A stretch of DNA of 57,066 bases from assembly GCA_009693235.1 (NCBI GenBank), contig SHXR01000022.1, positions 1-57,066 on the forward strand, in the 5' to 3' direction. The DNA comes from Betaproteobacteria bacterium. Lineage in GTDB: Bacteria; Pseudomonadota; Gammaproteobacteria; Burkholderiales; SG8-39. The notes under the pieces were generated by a model. That model had not been told where the DNA came from. It saw only the letters and a list, made by a program, of their open reading frames with translations, and searched no databases. This document shows positions 18,574 to 27,966 of this stretch, piece by piece (position 1 is the stretch's first letter; the number at the start of each line of letters is the position of its first letter). Position numbers and translations under genes: made by a program.

Positions 18574-18865
18574 GCTAGTCACCCAGAACACGCCCGGATC
18601 TTGTCAGGGCAGTGGTTCTTTCTACCACGGCCGACTGGCCGTCCATCGCAAAGCGCCGGTCAACCCCGTGCGGGATTCATCAACGAGGAAAGTGATTTAC
18701 AAGTGCGACGCTTTCGCGCGGAGGTCGCAAAAACCGGAGACTCGAACCGATCGCTGGTGTTAACTCCGGAGATTAGGCATGACACCATGAATTTACAGTG
18801 ACGTGACCCGCTTGCCGTCTCACACGAAGTCACGGGGCACGAATCGGCGGCCCGGGGCTAACGAG

Positions 18866-19359
18866 CTATTTCGCGCTCGTTTGGACAGCGCCCGTCAGTC
18901 GATAGTAAATGTCGGTCGGGTCATCACGCATGACGGCCATTCGCCCGGAGATCACGATCGGTTCGGCCGCATACTTCACTGGTTGCTTGGTACGCACCTC
19001 GACGACCCCTTCCGGCCCGCCCGGCATGCAAAAACTGCAGCTCGGTGGATAGGCGGTGAGGATGAAGTGTTGCTGCCGCTCGCCGGCTTCCAGGGGCATC
19101 ATGAAGCCTTGCACCTTGACTTCCTTTTTGTCGAGCGCAGTGACCGAATTGTCGAAGGCAGGGACGACCTTATCTTTTTCCTTCGCCGATTGGACCAGGG
19201 ACAGCATCTTCCAGGAAACAACACCGGGTAGCTTGGGCAATGGTTGCACCCCGGCCGGATCGCCGGGTGCTGACCCGGATGGGAAGTCGGCTACTGCCCG
19301 GCCACACTCAACGGGAATATCAAGGCGATGGCTGCTGCAACGAAGTATGCGGTTTTCAC
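18866..19359 (-). pseudogene. DUF3299 exported protein, frameshifted after the signal peptide
   Basis: A GTG at 19359 with a strong GGAGG 6 bases upstream starts a signal peptide (KTAYFVAAAIALIFPLSVAG) that stops at TAG 19291-19293. One added G in the GGG run at 19297-19299 restores VADFPSGSAPGDPAGVQPLPKLPGVVSWKMLSL, followed by the DUF3299 core: VKVQGFMMPLEAGERQQHFILTAYPPSCSFCMPGGPEGVVEV. The C-S-F-C pair could bind metal. DUF3299 genes commonly travel with an FtsX-type permease and ATPase in metal-responsive loci, as here. The core alone could start at 19249 but would lack export. Confidence 0.65.
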
Positions 19360-19501
19360 GGCGCCTCCAAATATTTCAAGTAGGATAGTCAGTCGCGCAC
19401 AGCAAATCCGAGCGGCGACGCCAGTCGGTCGTTGAAGCCTATAGCACCTCATTTTACAGCGGCCAGACGGCATGCATCTTTGCAATCCAGCGGTATTTGT
19501 C

Positions 19502-19766
19502 TTAGTGGGTATGAGGCAGCCCGCAATGCTTGCCGATTCCCACACCTTTTCAGGCTTTCTGGAGCTGGTCATGGCACTCCTTCTCCGGCTTTCCGGATGC
19601 CAGACACCGCGCCGCGTTTTCATGCACTTCCGCCAAATGCCGATGTAGCGCGATTTCCTCTTTCAGTCGGTCAGTGGTGGATTTACCATCAGCCTGCGCC
19701 AAGCAGAGAGAAGACCATGCAACGCAACAGGCCTCCCGCTATCCATCTGATTGAAGCGCTCTGCAT
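19502..19766 (-). pseudogene. Small exported Cys/His-rich protein, broken
   Basis: Ten bases after the permease stop, ATG 19766 opens MQSASIRWIAGGLLRCMVFSLL, a signal-like segment. Near 19700 the frame changes and continues LAQADGKSTTDRLKEEIALHRH, then LAEVHENAARCLASGKPEKEC and HDQLQKA, stopping at TGA 19550-19552. In the same frame past the TGA comes KGVGIGKHCGLPHTH and a TAA. The composition (helical, paired Cys, His-ending tail) suggests an exported metal-binding or disulfide-paired helical protein. I do not recognise a named family. One frame break and one possible Cys-to-stop change (TGC to TGA) would explain the state. It lies between permease and DUF3299 in one operon. Confidence 0.5.
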
Positions 19767-19775
19767 ATCAGTAAG

Positions 19776-20986
19776 TCATCCCTTCGATAGCGTTGCGGCG
19801 ACATCCCGGCGATAGGCCCGCCATGCGGGCACGACTGCAGCGATCAGACCCACCAGAACCGCTGCTCCGGCAATCATAGCCTCCTCGGGCACAAGCCTGA
19901 ATCCGCTGATCGAGGGCTGGCGGTGCATCGCCAGCCAAATGCCGATCGTTTCAGTCGCCAGATGGCCGGCCAAAAGTCCGAGCAAAGTGCCCACTGCCGC
20001 GAGCATGCCACCTTCCATCAATACCAGTCGCACCAGCGTCCCGAGCGATGCCCCGAGCATGCGCATAACCGCCAAATCATAGCGACGCTCCTCCAAGGCG
20101 TTGTACAACGCAATAAAGGTCGATAGCCCGGCCGCCAGCATCAGCACCAGCGCAAAGCCGCGCACAACATCGAGTCCAACACTGAACAGTCCAAACAACC
20201 GAGCGCTTTCTGCGGCCGGAGACGCGGCCTGCATGTAGGTTTGCTTATTGATGGCTCGCGGCAGGCTGACCGCGGCCAGTGGCGATCCGTATTGAACGAG
20301 GAGCGCGGTAATCTCCTTCTCGTCCTCAGTGAGTGCACTGAGCGCCTCCGCCACCTTTTCATCCGGGCGCAGTTGCATATGCACGGCCCACACCGACTCC
20401 ACATCAGTGACCACGAACCGATCAATCACCGTCCCAGTCATCGCAAAATGCCGACCGCTGTGTAGGGCGTCCCGTCATGGGTGTCACCGTCTAATCCCAA
20501 CCCGTGCGTACCGGTGAACTGCCCGCCCACTGCAATACCAATGCGCCGTGCAACCTCGGCGCCGATGGTCGCTTCCATCGGTGCTTGCCAAAGGCGCCGG
20601 GATGCAACGGTGGCGCCATAGATCGCTGGCAGATCGGCGCTGGTCCCGGCGATGCGAAAACCTTGAACGGTATCGCCAAGCGCAAGAGGAACGGTGCGTT
20701 TGACGTGCGGCATCTTGGCGATTGCGGCCGCGTCGGCAAGCCTGATATTTCCTGGCGGGACATCGACGTGATAAATCGCGGCCAGAACGAGTTGCAGCGG
20801 GCTTCCTTTGGCACCGGCGACCAAACTGATATCCCGTGCATCACGCGTGAGCCGTTCCTCAAGCTGCTCGCCTGCCAACACGAGAACGGTGAGGACCGCA
20901 ACACCGATAGCAAGGAGCAAGACATTGAGGATGGTATTGAGCGGTCGCACCCACACGCAGGCGACCGACAGTCGAAGGAGATTCAT
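19776..20986 (-). pseudogene. FtsX/MacB-type ABC permease, frameshifted
   Basis: The first part (20986-20438) gives MNLLRLSVACVWVRPLNTILNVLLLAIGVAVLTVLVLAGEQ, one membrane helix and the periplasmic domain, ending HDGTPYTAVGILR. One base is missing near 20441-20444, after which TGTVIDRFVVTDVESVWAVHM continues to three C-terminal helices (FALVLMLAAGLSTFIALYNAL, LAAVGTLLGLLAGHLA, AMIAGAAVLVGLIAAVVP). A start (ATGA overlap at 20441) might give a second polypeptide, but a single four-helix permease is the family form. It overlaps the ATPase stop by four bases. Confidence 0.65.
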
Positions 20987-21622
20987 GCCGGCGCCCCCAA
21001 CATGACTTGCTTTGCAATGCGTCGTTTCAATCGCTGGTCATGGGTGGCAATGACCAGCAGCGCATTCACCGCGCGGGCCTGGGTTTCCAGCATCTCGATG
21101 GTCCGCTCGGCATGGACATCATCGAGATTCGCAGTGGGTTCATCCGCGATGAATGACAGCGGGCGCATTAATCACCGCCCGCGCGACGGCAACCCGCTGC
21201 GCCTGGCCGTGGCTGAGTGCCGTGGGTAGAGCGTCGGCCCGGTCTTCAATGCCAAGATCCTTGAGAACGCGGGTAATACGCGCCGCATCGGCAGGGAGTC
21301 CTGCAAGATAGCGCGCCAACGCGAGATTCGCAGTGACGCTGAGACTGCCGATCAAATGCAGTTGTTGCGGGACAAAGCCGATCGTCCTGCCGCGAAACCG
21401 GTCGAGTCGAAACCCCGACAACGCACCGAGATCTTGACGGTTGATTATAACTTTCCCGGCGGTCGGTCGAATCAGACCGGCGAGAATATGAAGAAGCGTG
21501 GTCTTGCCGTTGCCTGATTGCCCAAGAATCAGCCAACTCTCGTTCGGCGCACCAGCGAACGCATCGAGGACCAATGCATCGCGAGTCCCATAGCGGTGAC
21601 GGATCTGTTCGGCGGTGAGCAT
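20983..21622 (-). pseudogene. ABC transporter ATPase (LolD/MacB type), frameshifted
   Basis: ATG 21622 gives MLTAEQIRHRYGTRDALVLDAF, Walker A GQSGNGKTTLL, Q-loop FVPQQLHL and a signature-like TALSHGQAQRVAVARAVI. A one-base break near 21164-21168 shifts the frame; RPLSFIADEPTANLDD (Walker B and D-loop) and the H-loop IATHDQRL follow in the second frame. The signature reads LSHGQ rather than LSGGQ. The stop overlaps the permease start (ATGA). Together with the permease it would form a lipoprotein- or substrate-handling ABC complex of the MacB class. Without the Walker B half the product would be inactive. Confidence 0.65.
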
Positions 21623-21700
21623 CAGCACTACGACCCCGTTAGCTGCACCTGCACCGCGCGCCGGCGGGCGTCCGGGCGCAACACGCACGGATGGTCGGTT

Positions 21701-22222
21701 TTATTCGCCAAACAATTTCTGCTTGAGCTCACGACGCTGCTGCGCCTCGACCGACATGGTCGCGGTCGGACGCGCCAACAACCGCGGCAGCCCGATCGCA
21801 TCACCGGTTTCTTCGCAATAGCCGTAGGATCCGTCGTCAATGCGGGCAAGCGCCTGATCAATCTTCTTCATCAGCTTGCGTTCGCGATCGCGGGTGCGCA
21901 ATTCCAGCGCATGTTCTTCTTCAATGGTCGCGCGATCCGCCGGGTCGGGCACGACATCGTTGTCGCGCAGATGTTCGGAGGTTTCGCCGGCATTCTCGAT
22001 GAGTTGCCGCTTCATTTCCATCAGTCGCGCGCGGAAAAATCCCATCTGCGACGCGTTCATATAGTCCGCGGCCGGCATTTTGAGCAGCGCATCGCTAGTG
22101 AGAGGTGCAGACGTCGAGACGGCCGGCAGCGCTTGCGGCTCCACTTTGACCGCGGCCTTCGCCTCTTTCGGCTCGGATTTTGATTCGTATTTTGGCCGCT
22201 TTACTGCGCTTTCGCGAGACAT
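21701..22222 (-). CDS. dksA: RNA polymerase-binding transcription factor DksA, one-cysteine form
   Basis: A 173-residue DksA. It has a long N-terminal extension, the coiled-coil (MGFFRARLMEMKRQLIENAGE to DPADRATIEEEHALELRTRDRERKLMKKI) with the tip D-x-x-D-x-A residues, and the globular YGYCEETGDAIGLPRLLARPTATMSVEAQQRRE. Only one Cys of the four zinc ligands remains: CEET replaces C-x-x-C and SVEA replaces C-x-x-C. Zinc-independent DksA proteins are known. The 5' end overlaps the 3' end of the cobW-type gene by 22 bases, so they are co-transcribed. DksA with ppGpp resets transcription in starvation. Confidence 0.9.
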   Translation of the reverse strand: MSRESAVKRPKYESKSEPKEAKAAVKVEPQALPAVSTSAPLTSDALLKMPAADYMNASQMGFFRARLMEMKRQLIENAGETSEHLRDNDVVPDPADRATIEEEHALELRTRDRERKLMKKIDQALARIDDGSYGYCEETGDAIGLPRLLARPTATMSVEAQQRRELKQKLFGE

Positions 22223-23190
22223 TGTTCGAGTCCTTGAATGATGATGTCCTGAGGAAGATCACGCCCGATGAATACCATGACGCTTTCGCGCTTTTCGTCC
22301 TTGCCCCATGGCTTGCCCATGTCACCGCCCATCAGCATATGCACGCCTTGGAAGATGACGCGATTGGCATTGCCCTTGAGGGACAGGACGCCCTTATAGC
22401 GCAAGAGGTCGTTACCGTAGACCTGAACAATCGAACTGAGAAACTCTTCCAGCTTTACACCATCAAACGGCCGGCTGGAACGAAACACAAATGACGAGAC
22501 ATGCTCGTCGTGCTCATGCTCGGCGTCGGTCAGAAAGGTCGGATCCAGTTCGAGGATCGCGTTCAGATTGAAGCCGCGAATATCGAGGATCTCTTTGATC
22601 GGGGTTTCGCCGAAATGAACATGCTTGATCGGTGCGCGCGGATTCATGCGAACGATACGGGCTTTCAGCTTGGTCACATCCTCTTCGCTCACCAGATCGG
22701 TCTTTGACATTAGGATGCGATCGGCAAACCCCACCTGCTCCTGGGCTTCCTTGAAATCGTCGAGTTGCTTGTGTGCATGCTTGGCATCGACCAGCGTAAT
22801 GACGCTATCTAGCAGATAGTAGTTGCCGATCCCTTCATCGAGAAAAAAGGTCTGCGCAACCGGGCCAGGATCGGCCATGCCGGTCGTCTCGATAATCACC
22901 CGATCGAACGTAAGTTTGCCGTCGGTGCGCTTGGTCCGCAGTTCCTCGAGGATGCGTTGCAGATCGCCCCGCACTGAACAACAGATGCAGCCGTTGTTCA
23001 TTTCGATGATCTGTTCTTCCCGGTTCTGGACGAGGATTTCGTTATCGACGCCCGCCTCACCGAACTCATTCTCGATCACCGCAATGCGCTGACCGTGGTG
23101 TTCCTTGAGAATCCGGTTAAGGAGCGTGGTTTTCCCGCTGCCGAGAAATCCCGTAAGAATGGTTACAGGAACCATTTCGTTGTCTGCCAT
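22201..23190 (-). CDS. COG0523/CobW-type GTPase (putative zinc metallochaperone)
   Basis: A 329-residue G3E GTPase. Walker A is GFLGSGKTTLL (about 14-24), ENEFGEAGVDNEIL is switch I, the metal motif GCICC is near residue 68, and a Walker B-like ETTGMADP and SKTDL follow. A short acidic-His stretch HEHDEH (about 226-231) and a C-terminal CobW_C domain end the protein. COG0523 members insert zinc, cobalt or nickel into clients, and several are zinc-starvation genes (ZigA, YeiR). Its neighbours (zinc-less DksA, ABC transporter, DUF3299, Cys/His protein) favour zinc. Confidence 0.85.
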   Translation of the reverse strand: MADNEMVPVTILTGFLGSGKTTLLNRILKEHHGQRIAVIENEFGEAGVDNEILVQNREEQIIEMNNGCICCSVRGDLQRILEELRTKRTDGKLTFDRVIIETTGMADPGPVAQTFFLDEGIGNYYLLDSVITLVDAKHAHKQLDDFKEAQEQVGFADRILMSKTDLVSEEDVTKLKARIVRMNPRAPIKHVHFGETPIKEILDIRGFNLNAILELDPTFLTDAEHEHDEHVSSFVFRSSRPFDGVKLEEFLSSIVQVYGNDLLRYKGVLSLKGNANRVIFQGVHMLMGGDMGKPWGKDEKRESVMVFIGRDLPQDIIIQGLEQCLAKAQ

Positions 23191-23226
23191 GATGCATTGC
23201 TCCCAGGTGTCCTGCGAAGGGGGGCG

Positions 23227-23255
23227 ATTCTAACGAAACCGGACCCGTAACCCAA
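23227..23255 (-). promoter_or_regulatory. Possible sigma-70 promoter for the cobW-dksA operon
   Basis: On the minus strand TTGGGT (23255-23250) and TAGAAT (23232-23227) are separated by 17 bases, 37 bases before the ATG at 23190. The -10 box matches TATAAT at five of six positions; the -35 is weak, so an activator may be needed. I see no clear Zur-like palindrome around it. Confidence 0.45.
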
Positions 23256-23274
23256 CAAAAAAATCCGCCGGTGG

Positions 23275-24462
23275 CTATCTGCGTCTGACCAGGGGGCCTT
23301 TCAAATACTCCCCCTCCGGAAAGGCCAGCACGACAGGATGGTCTTCCGCGGCCCGCAACTGTTCGAGGAGTTCCACATCCACCCCGGCATCTTGCGCGGC
23401 CCCCGCCACAATACTCTGGAATAGTGACAGAGAGATGGCGCCCGAGCAGGAAAACGTCGCCAGCAAGCCACCGGGACGCAATAGCTGAAAGGCGAGCGGG
23501 TTGATGTCTTTGTAAGCGCGCCGCACGCTCGACGTGTTGCACGGTCGGAGCGAACTTCGGCGGATCCAGCACGACGAGATCGAACTGTTCACTCGCCTCG
23601 CGCATGGTCCGCAGGCGCTTGAACACATCGTCTTCCAGCCACTGCGCACGTTCGGTGGCAACGCCATTCAGATCGGCATGCCGACGAGCCAGGGCGATGG
23701 CGCCCGCCGAACTGTCTACCGAGACAACACACGTGGCACCATGGCGCAACGCGGCAATTGAAAATCCGCCGGTATAGCAAAAGCAGTTGAGCATGGCCCC
23801 GCCCGCGGCCAGAGCGCCAAGTTTGGCGCGATTAGCGGCCGGGTCCAAGTAGAACCCCGTCTTATGACCGGCTACGACATCGACCAGATAGCGGCAGGCC
23901 TCCCCGCGCCCACCCTCAACAATTTCAATCAGTGGCGGTGGATCGATACCCGCTACGAGCCCGGTCCGCGGAGCGAGGCCTTCCAGTGTCCTCACTTCCG
24001 CGTCCGACCGCTCATAGACAGAGGTGCAAGCACCATATTGGAGCACCGCGGCCGCAATCGCCACACGCCAGCGCTCGGCGCCGGCCGACAGCACCTGGAT
24101 CACGGCGGTATTCGCATACCGGTCAACGATCAAGCCGGGTAACAGATCGGCCTCGGCGTTGACCAACCGCAGGGCTGCTTCGGGCGCGAAGCGACCACGC
24201 CGCTCAATTGCTTGAACTATGCGTGCGGTGATGAACGTCTCATCGATACGATCGGTTTCCCGCCAGGACCAGACCCGTGCACGAATCTTCGAGACCGGAC
24301 TGATCGCCCCCAGGCGAGAAAAGTACCGGCGTCGTCACAGATGCGCACCGTGCCGCCGGGTTCGGGCGCGCCCGCGACGTGTGTGATGGCGCCGGAGAAG
24401 ACCCACCGGTGGCGCCGTTCCATCGAACGTCCGCGTCCCGCCGCAACCACCACGGTTGGCAC
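23275..24462 (-). pseudogene. rlmI: RlmI-type 23S rRNA methyltransferase, two frameshifts
   Basis: The parts read in order as: VPTVVVAAGRGRSMERRHRWVFSGAITHV (PUA-like start, GTG at 24462), break at the C run 24307-24311, then AISPVSKIRARVWSWRETDRID to PRTGLVAGIDPPPLIEIVEGG, GHKTGFYLDPAANR, the SAM loop [40 protein letters not shown], second break near 23516-23521, and [29 protein letters not shown] to [19 protein letters not shown]. That is a full RlmI-like enzyme, which methylates 23S rRNA C1962. Two one-base losses suggest inactivation. It trails the xerC gene on the same strand. Confidence 0.7.
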
Positions 24463-24550
24463 GTCGAAGCGCAATCCGCCGGGCGGGCGAACGGGCGGCG
24501 GCTTACTCGTGCTTGCACGGCGGCGATCATCCTCCGCACGCGGTCGATTG

Positions 24551-25480
24551 CTACTTTTTCTTGCGCGCTCTTGGGTGCGCCGCGTCATAGACCTTCGCCA
24601 AATGCTGGAAATCGAGATGGGTGTAAATCTGCGTGCTGGAAATGCTCGCATGACCGAGCATGTCCTGGACCGCACGCAGGTCGCCGGATGATTGCAATAC
24701 ATGCGTTGCGAATGAGTGCCTGAGCACATGCGGATGCACATTGGCGCCCACGCCCGCAGCAACACCCCATCGCTTCAAACGCGTCTGCACGACCGAGGGG
24801 CTGATACGCGCGCCGCGCGCGCCGACGAATAGTGCACGTTCGGCCGGCTGCGCAATGGCACCGCGAAGGTTCGACCACTCGCCAAGCGCATCCCGCGCAC
24901 GCTGGCCTACCGGTACCGTCCGCGTCTTCCCGCCCTTCCCTTGCACCGTGACTTCGCCCTCCCGCAACACGCTGCTGGCATGGTCAACCGTTAGTAAACA
25001 AAGCTCGGACAGCCGCAATCCCGATGAATACAGAAGCTCAAACATCGCCCGATCGCGAATTTCCAGCGCGCCGCTTGGCGCACGATCCAAGAGATGCGTT
25101 ACGGCATCGGGTGACAACGCCTGCGGAAGTTGTCGCGCGATTTTCGGCGCACGAATACCTGCGGCTGGATTGGCCGGCATGCCGTGGAATCGCACCAACC
25201 ACGCAAAGCACGTTCGCCAGGCAGAAAGGCGTCTGGCCAAGGTGCGCGGCGCCGCGCCGCGGGAATGAAGTTGCGCCACCGCGTGGCGAATCTGATGTGG
25301 TGCCGCTTTTTCAATGGGTGTTACGCCGAGCAGGACAACCAGCGCATCGAGATCCGCAGCATACGCTGCCATCGTATGCGCGCTTAAGCGACGGCTGTGC
25401 GCCAGATGTTCGATGAAGCGTTCGACCTGCGCCTGGGACGCCTTGGCGATGGTTGCGTCCGGCGTTCCGTCAAGTGGCAC
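24551..25480 (-). CDS. xerC: Tyrosine recombinase XerC
   Basis: A 309-residue site-specific recombinase that, with XerD, resolves chromosome dimers at dif. The core-binding domain (VERFIEHLAHSRRLSAHTMAAYAADL) is N-terminal. The catalytic residues are visible: Arg in SSGLRLSELC (about 170), Lys in VTVQGKGGKTR, His-x-x-Arg in HVLRHSFATH, the second His in LGHASIS and the nucleophile Tyr in TQIYTHLDF (about 295). The gene is intact and follows DUF484. Confidence 0.9.
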   Translation of the reverse strand: MPLDGTPDATIAKASQAQVERFIEHLAHSRRLSAHTMAAYAADLDALVVLLGVTPIEKAAPHQIRHAVAQLHSRGAAPRTLARRLSAWRTCFAWLVRFHGMPANPAAGIRAPKIARQLPQALSPDAVTHLLDRAPSGALEIRDRAMFELLYSSGLRLSELCLLTVDHASSVLREGEVTVQGKGGKTRTVPVGQRARDALGEWSNLRGAIAQPAERALFVGARGARISPSVVQTRLKRWGVAAGVGANVHPHVLRHSFATHVLQSSGDLRAVQDMLGHASISSTQIYTHLDFQHLAKVYDAAHPRARKKK

Positions 25481-25525
25481 CGCATGACTCCGTTCGTCTG
25501 CGTGTTGCAGCGCCCGCGGTCAATC

Positions 25526-26167
25526 TCATAGCAATCTGCCTAGCATCGCACTCACCAGCTCACCGATCCGACTAAGATAAAGTGTGCCCATGTCCGGAAA
25601 AAACCGCCGTGGCTCTTCCGAACCGAGCGCGATCAATCCAAAGGTTCCCTCGGCATCGCGAAGCGGCACCATGGCGTAGGAGCGCACATGGTCGGCCGCC
25701 CCACTAAGCCATATAGCCGCAGCCATGCCTTCACTAGGTCCGCAAAACGGCTGCACAAGATTCGTGGCATAGGCGATCTGACTCTCGGCGATCGGTGCGA
25801 ATTCAGTCTGTTCCCCGGTGCCGCGCCAGAGACGGATCGCGACATGCGGAACAGCAAAATCATCATGCAAGCTGCCGTATAGGCATCCCAATACGCCATC
25901 AAGCGTCGTCACGCGCAACAAGATTACGGCCAGGGCATGCACCTTCGCGCCGATCGTATCGTTTTCTTCCCCGAATTGAATCAGCTCTCCCAGCTTGCCT
26001 TCCAAGGAGCGATTACGGTCGCGGAGCGCCACGAGCTGACGCTCCGACAGCGGGATTGCGCGCCCACCATGCGGATGCGGCACCTGGATCGTCGCGAGCA
26101 GATCCGCGTGATGTTCGAAAAATCCTGGGTTGCTACGGAGAAACCGTGCGACTTCTTCCGGACTCAT
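25526..26167 (-). CDS. DUF484 family protein
   Basis: A 213-residue protein that starts [52 protein letters not shown], the DUF484 hallmark, followed by a short coiled coil and a GAF-like domain. DUF484 genes lie between dapF and xerC in many proteobacteria; the function is unknown, though a role beside XerC or in signalling has been proposed. The start overlaps the dapF stop by four bases (ATGA). Confidence 0.87.
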   Translation of the reverse strand: MSPEEVARFLRSNPGFFEHHADLLATIQVPHPHGGRAIPLSERQLVALRDRNRSLEGKLGELIQFGEENDTIGAKVHALAVILLRVTTLDGVLGCLYGSLHDDFAVPHVAIRLWRGTGEQTEFAPIAESQIAYATNLVQPFCGPSEGMAAAIWLSGAADHVRSYAMVPLRDAEGTFGLIALGSEEPRRFFPDMGTLYLSRIGELVSAMLGRLL

Positions 26168-27033
26168 TGGAGTGCCTCGGTATCAAATTCACCATCGAAA
26201 ACGGTCACGGCAGGTCCCGTCATGAAAACAACATTGTCAGCGCCCGCCCAGGTAATGGTCAACTCGCCACCGCGCAGTTCGATGGTCACCGGTGAGCTGA
26301 GCCGTCCTTGCAGGATTCCCGCCACGGCCGCCGCGCACGCGCCGGTACCACACGCCAGCGTTTCGCCTGCGCCACGCTCATAGACGCGCAAACGAGCAAG
26401 ATGCATCGAACGGACCTCCAGGAATCCGGCATTCACACGTACTGGAAAGCGCGTGTGTCGTTCGATGAGCGGACCTTCCATCGCGACGGGCGCTGCATCA
26501 ACGTTGTCGACAAAGCAGACCGCATGCGGATTGCCCATCGACAAGACGTGCACGAACACTTCCTTGTCATCGAGCTGAAGCGGCCATGCGGGCAAACCTT
26601 GACCGCCCGCGGATTTGGGAATGAGCCCGTCCGACACGAAAGGGACGCGCTCAGGATCCAGAATCGGTGCTCCCATATCAACCGTAACGCGACCGTCGGC
26701 GGCGAGGCGGGGAACGATGATCCCGGACTTCGTGAGCACGCGAATCGCTGCTTTCTTGGTGAGCCCTTGGTCGCGCACGAATATCGCAAAGCATCGCGCG
26801 CCGTTGCCGCATTGCTCGACTTCGCCGCCATCGGCGTTGAATATCCGGTATCGGAAGTCCGCCTCGGGCACCGGCGAGGATTCCACCAGCAACAACTGGT
26901 CGCAGCCGACGCCGGCATGGCGGTCGGCAATTCGCTTGGCGAGCGCGGGCGTAACGTCGATCGTTTGTCGAATGCAATCGAGCACGACAAAGTCATTGCC
27001 GGCGCCATGCATCTTGGTAAATTTCACTTTCAT
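26164..27033 (-). CDS. dapF: Diaminopimelate epimerase
   Basis: A 289-residue DapF, which converts LL- to meso-diaminopimelate for lysine and peptidoglycan. The N-terminus is [19 protein letters not shown]. The two catalytic Cys lie in EQCGNGARC (about 82) and [11 protein letters not shown] (about 228). Length and motifs are standard. It follows the acyltransferase genes after 30 bases and overlaps DUF484 by four. Confidence 0.96.
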   Translation of the reverse strand: MKVKFTKMHGAGNDFVVLDCIRQTIDVTPALAKRIADRHAGVGCDQLLLVESSPVPEADFRYRIFNADGGEVEQCGNGARCFAIFVRDQGLTKKAAIRVLTKSGIIVPRLAADGRVTVDMGAPILDPERVPFVSDGLIPKSAGGQGLPAWPLQLDDKEVFVHVLSMGNPHAVCFVDNVDAAPVAMEGPLIERHTRFPVRVNAGFLEVRSMHLARLRVYERGAGETLACGTGACAAAVAGILQGRLSSPVTIELRGGELTITWAGADNVVFMTGPAVTVFDGEFDTEALQ

Positions 27034-27063
27034 AGACGAGGAAATCGGCTTGCAGCGTCGTCG

Positions 27064-27966
27064 TTAGTAAAAACTTACTTCACCGGGCGGGCGGGTCTTG
27101 AACCGCTTGTGCAACCAATAATATTGTTCGGGCATGTCCCGAATCTGCTCTTCGATAAAGCTGTTCACACGGCGCGTGTCAGCCTCGATATCAGCGGTCG
27201 GAAAATTCTCCCATGGCGGCAGCAGCTTGACCCGGTATCCGCCCCCACCCGGCAACATGCTCGTTATACAGGGAACCACCTTTGCCCCGGTCAGTTTGGC
27301 CAATCGCGAAACGCCGGTAATGGTCGCAGTCGGTATGCCGAAAAATGGCACGAAGATCGCGTCACGCGAACCGAAATCGAGATCGGGCAAGTAGTAGAAC
27401 GCCACGCCCTGCTTGATCGTCCGTGCCACCGCGAACACACCATCTTGTCGAGAGAACAGCTTTGAAGCCGGAAACATGCGCAAGAATCGCATACGTCCGG
27501 CGAGAATCTGGCTATCGATAACCTTGTTTTTTTGCTTTTGATACATGCTGGCAAGCGGCCTTTCGACCGCAAGGCGCGCCCCGCCCATGTCCAAGCCAAG
27601 AAAATGCGGCGCGAGCATGATAATGCACTCGCCCGGCGCGCCGTGCAAAAATTCGCGCCCTTCGAGGGTAACGTGCCGTAGAAATCGCGTGGTCGGCGCC
27701 CACCAGAGCAAACCATGATCGAGCACAAATCGACCAAACAATCGGCAATGCGCCTTGGTCAACACGCGCCGCTCGTCATCGGTTAGGTGGGGAAAACATT
27801 TGGCGAGATTGATCATGCAGACCCGCCGCCGTGAATATGCGATGTAGTAGGCAAGTACGCCGATCCATTCGCCCGCGCGCGCAAGAAACCTTAACGGCAG
27901 GAAATGGAGGAGCCACATGAAACGAATGGCAGCCTGCCCGCCGATCCAACCAAGTAGGTTACCCAT
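27064..27966 (-). CDS. Lipid A biosynthesis acyltransferase (LpxL/HtrB family), second copy
   Basis: About 300 residues from ATG 27966 (MGNLLGWIGGQAAIRF). The first residues form a membrane segment (FMWLLHFLPLRFLARAGEWIGVLAYYIAY). The LPLAT catalytic motif H-x4-D is in APHFLGLDMGGARL (about 130-135), and the second motif is DLDFGSRDAIFVPFFGI. The C-terminus has YYWLHKRFKTRPPG. It adds a late acyl chain to Kdo2-lipid IVA. Its start overlaps the stop of the other LpxL by eight bases, so translation is coupled. Confidence 0.87.
   Translation of the reverse strand: MGNLLGWIGGQAAIRFMWLLHFLPLRFLARAGEWIGVLAYYIAYSRRRVCMINLAKCFPHLTDDERRVLTKAHCRLFGRFVLDHGLLWWAPTTRFLRHVTLEGREFLHGAPGECIIMLAPHFLGLDMGGARLAVERPLASMYQKQKNKVIDSQILAGRMRFLRMFPASKLFSRQDGVFAVARTIKQGVAFYYLPDLDFGSRDAIFVPFFGIPTATITGVSRLAKLTGAKVVPCITSMLPGGGGYRVKLLPPWENFPTADIEADTRRVNSFIEEQIRDMPEQYYWLHKRFKTRPPGEVSFY

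Noticed and set aside
18721..18790. Possible tRNA on the minus strand (GGTTCGAGTC)
   Set aside because: The T-loop-like motif is there, but the flanking bases do not pair as a T-stem and no acceptor or anticodon arm can be built.
23261..23275. Terminator after rlmI at the T7 run (minus strand)
   Set aside because: There is a run of seven T but the preceding bases form only a three-pair stem.
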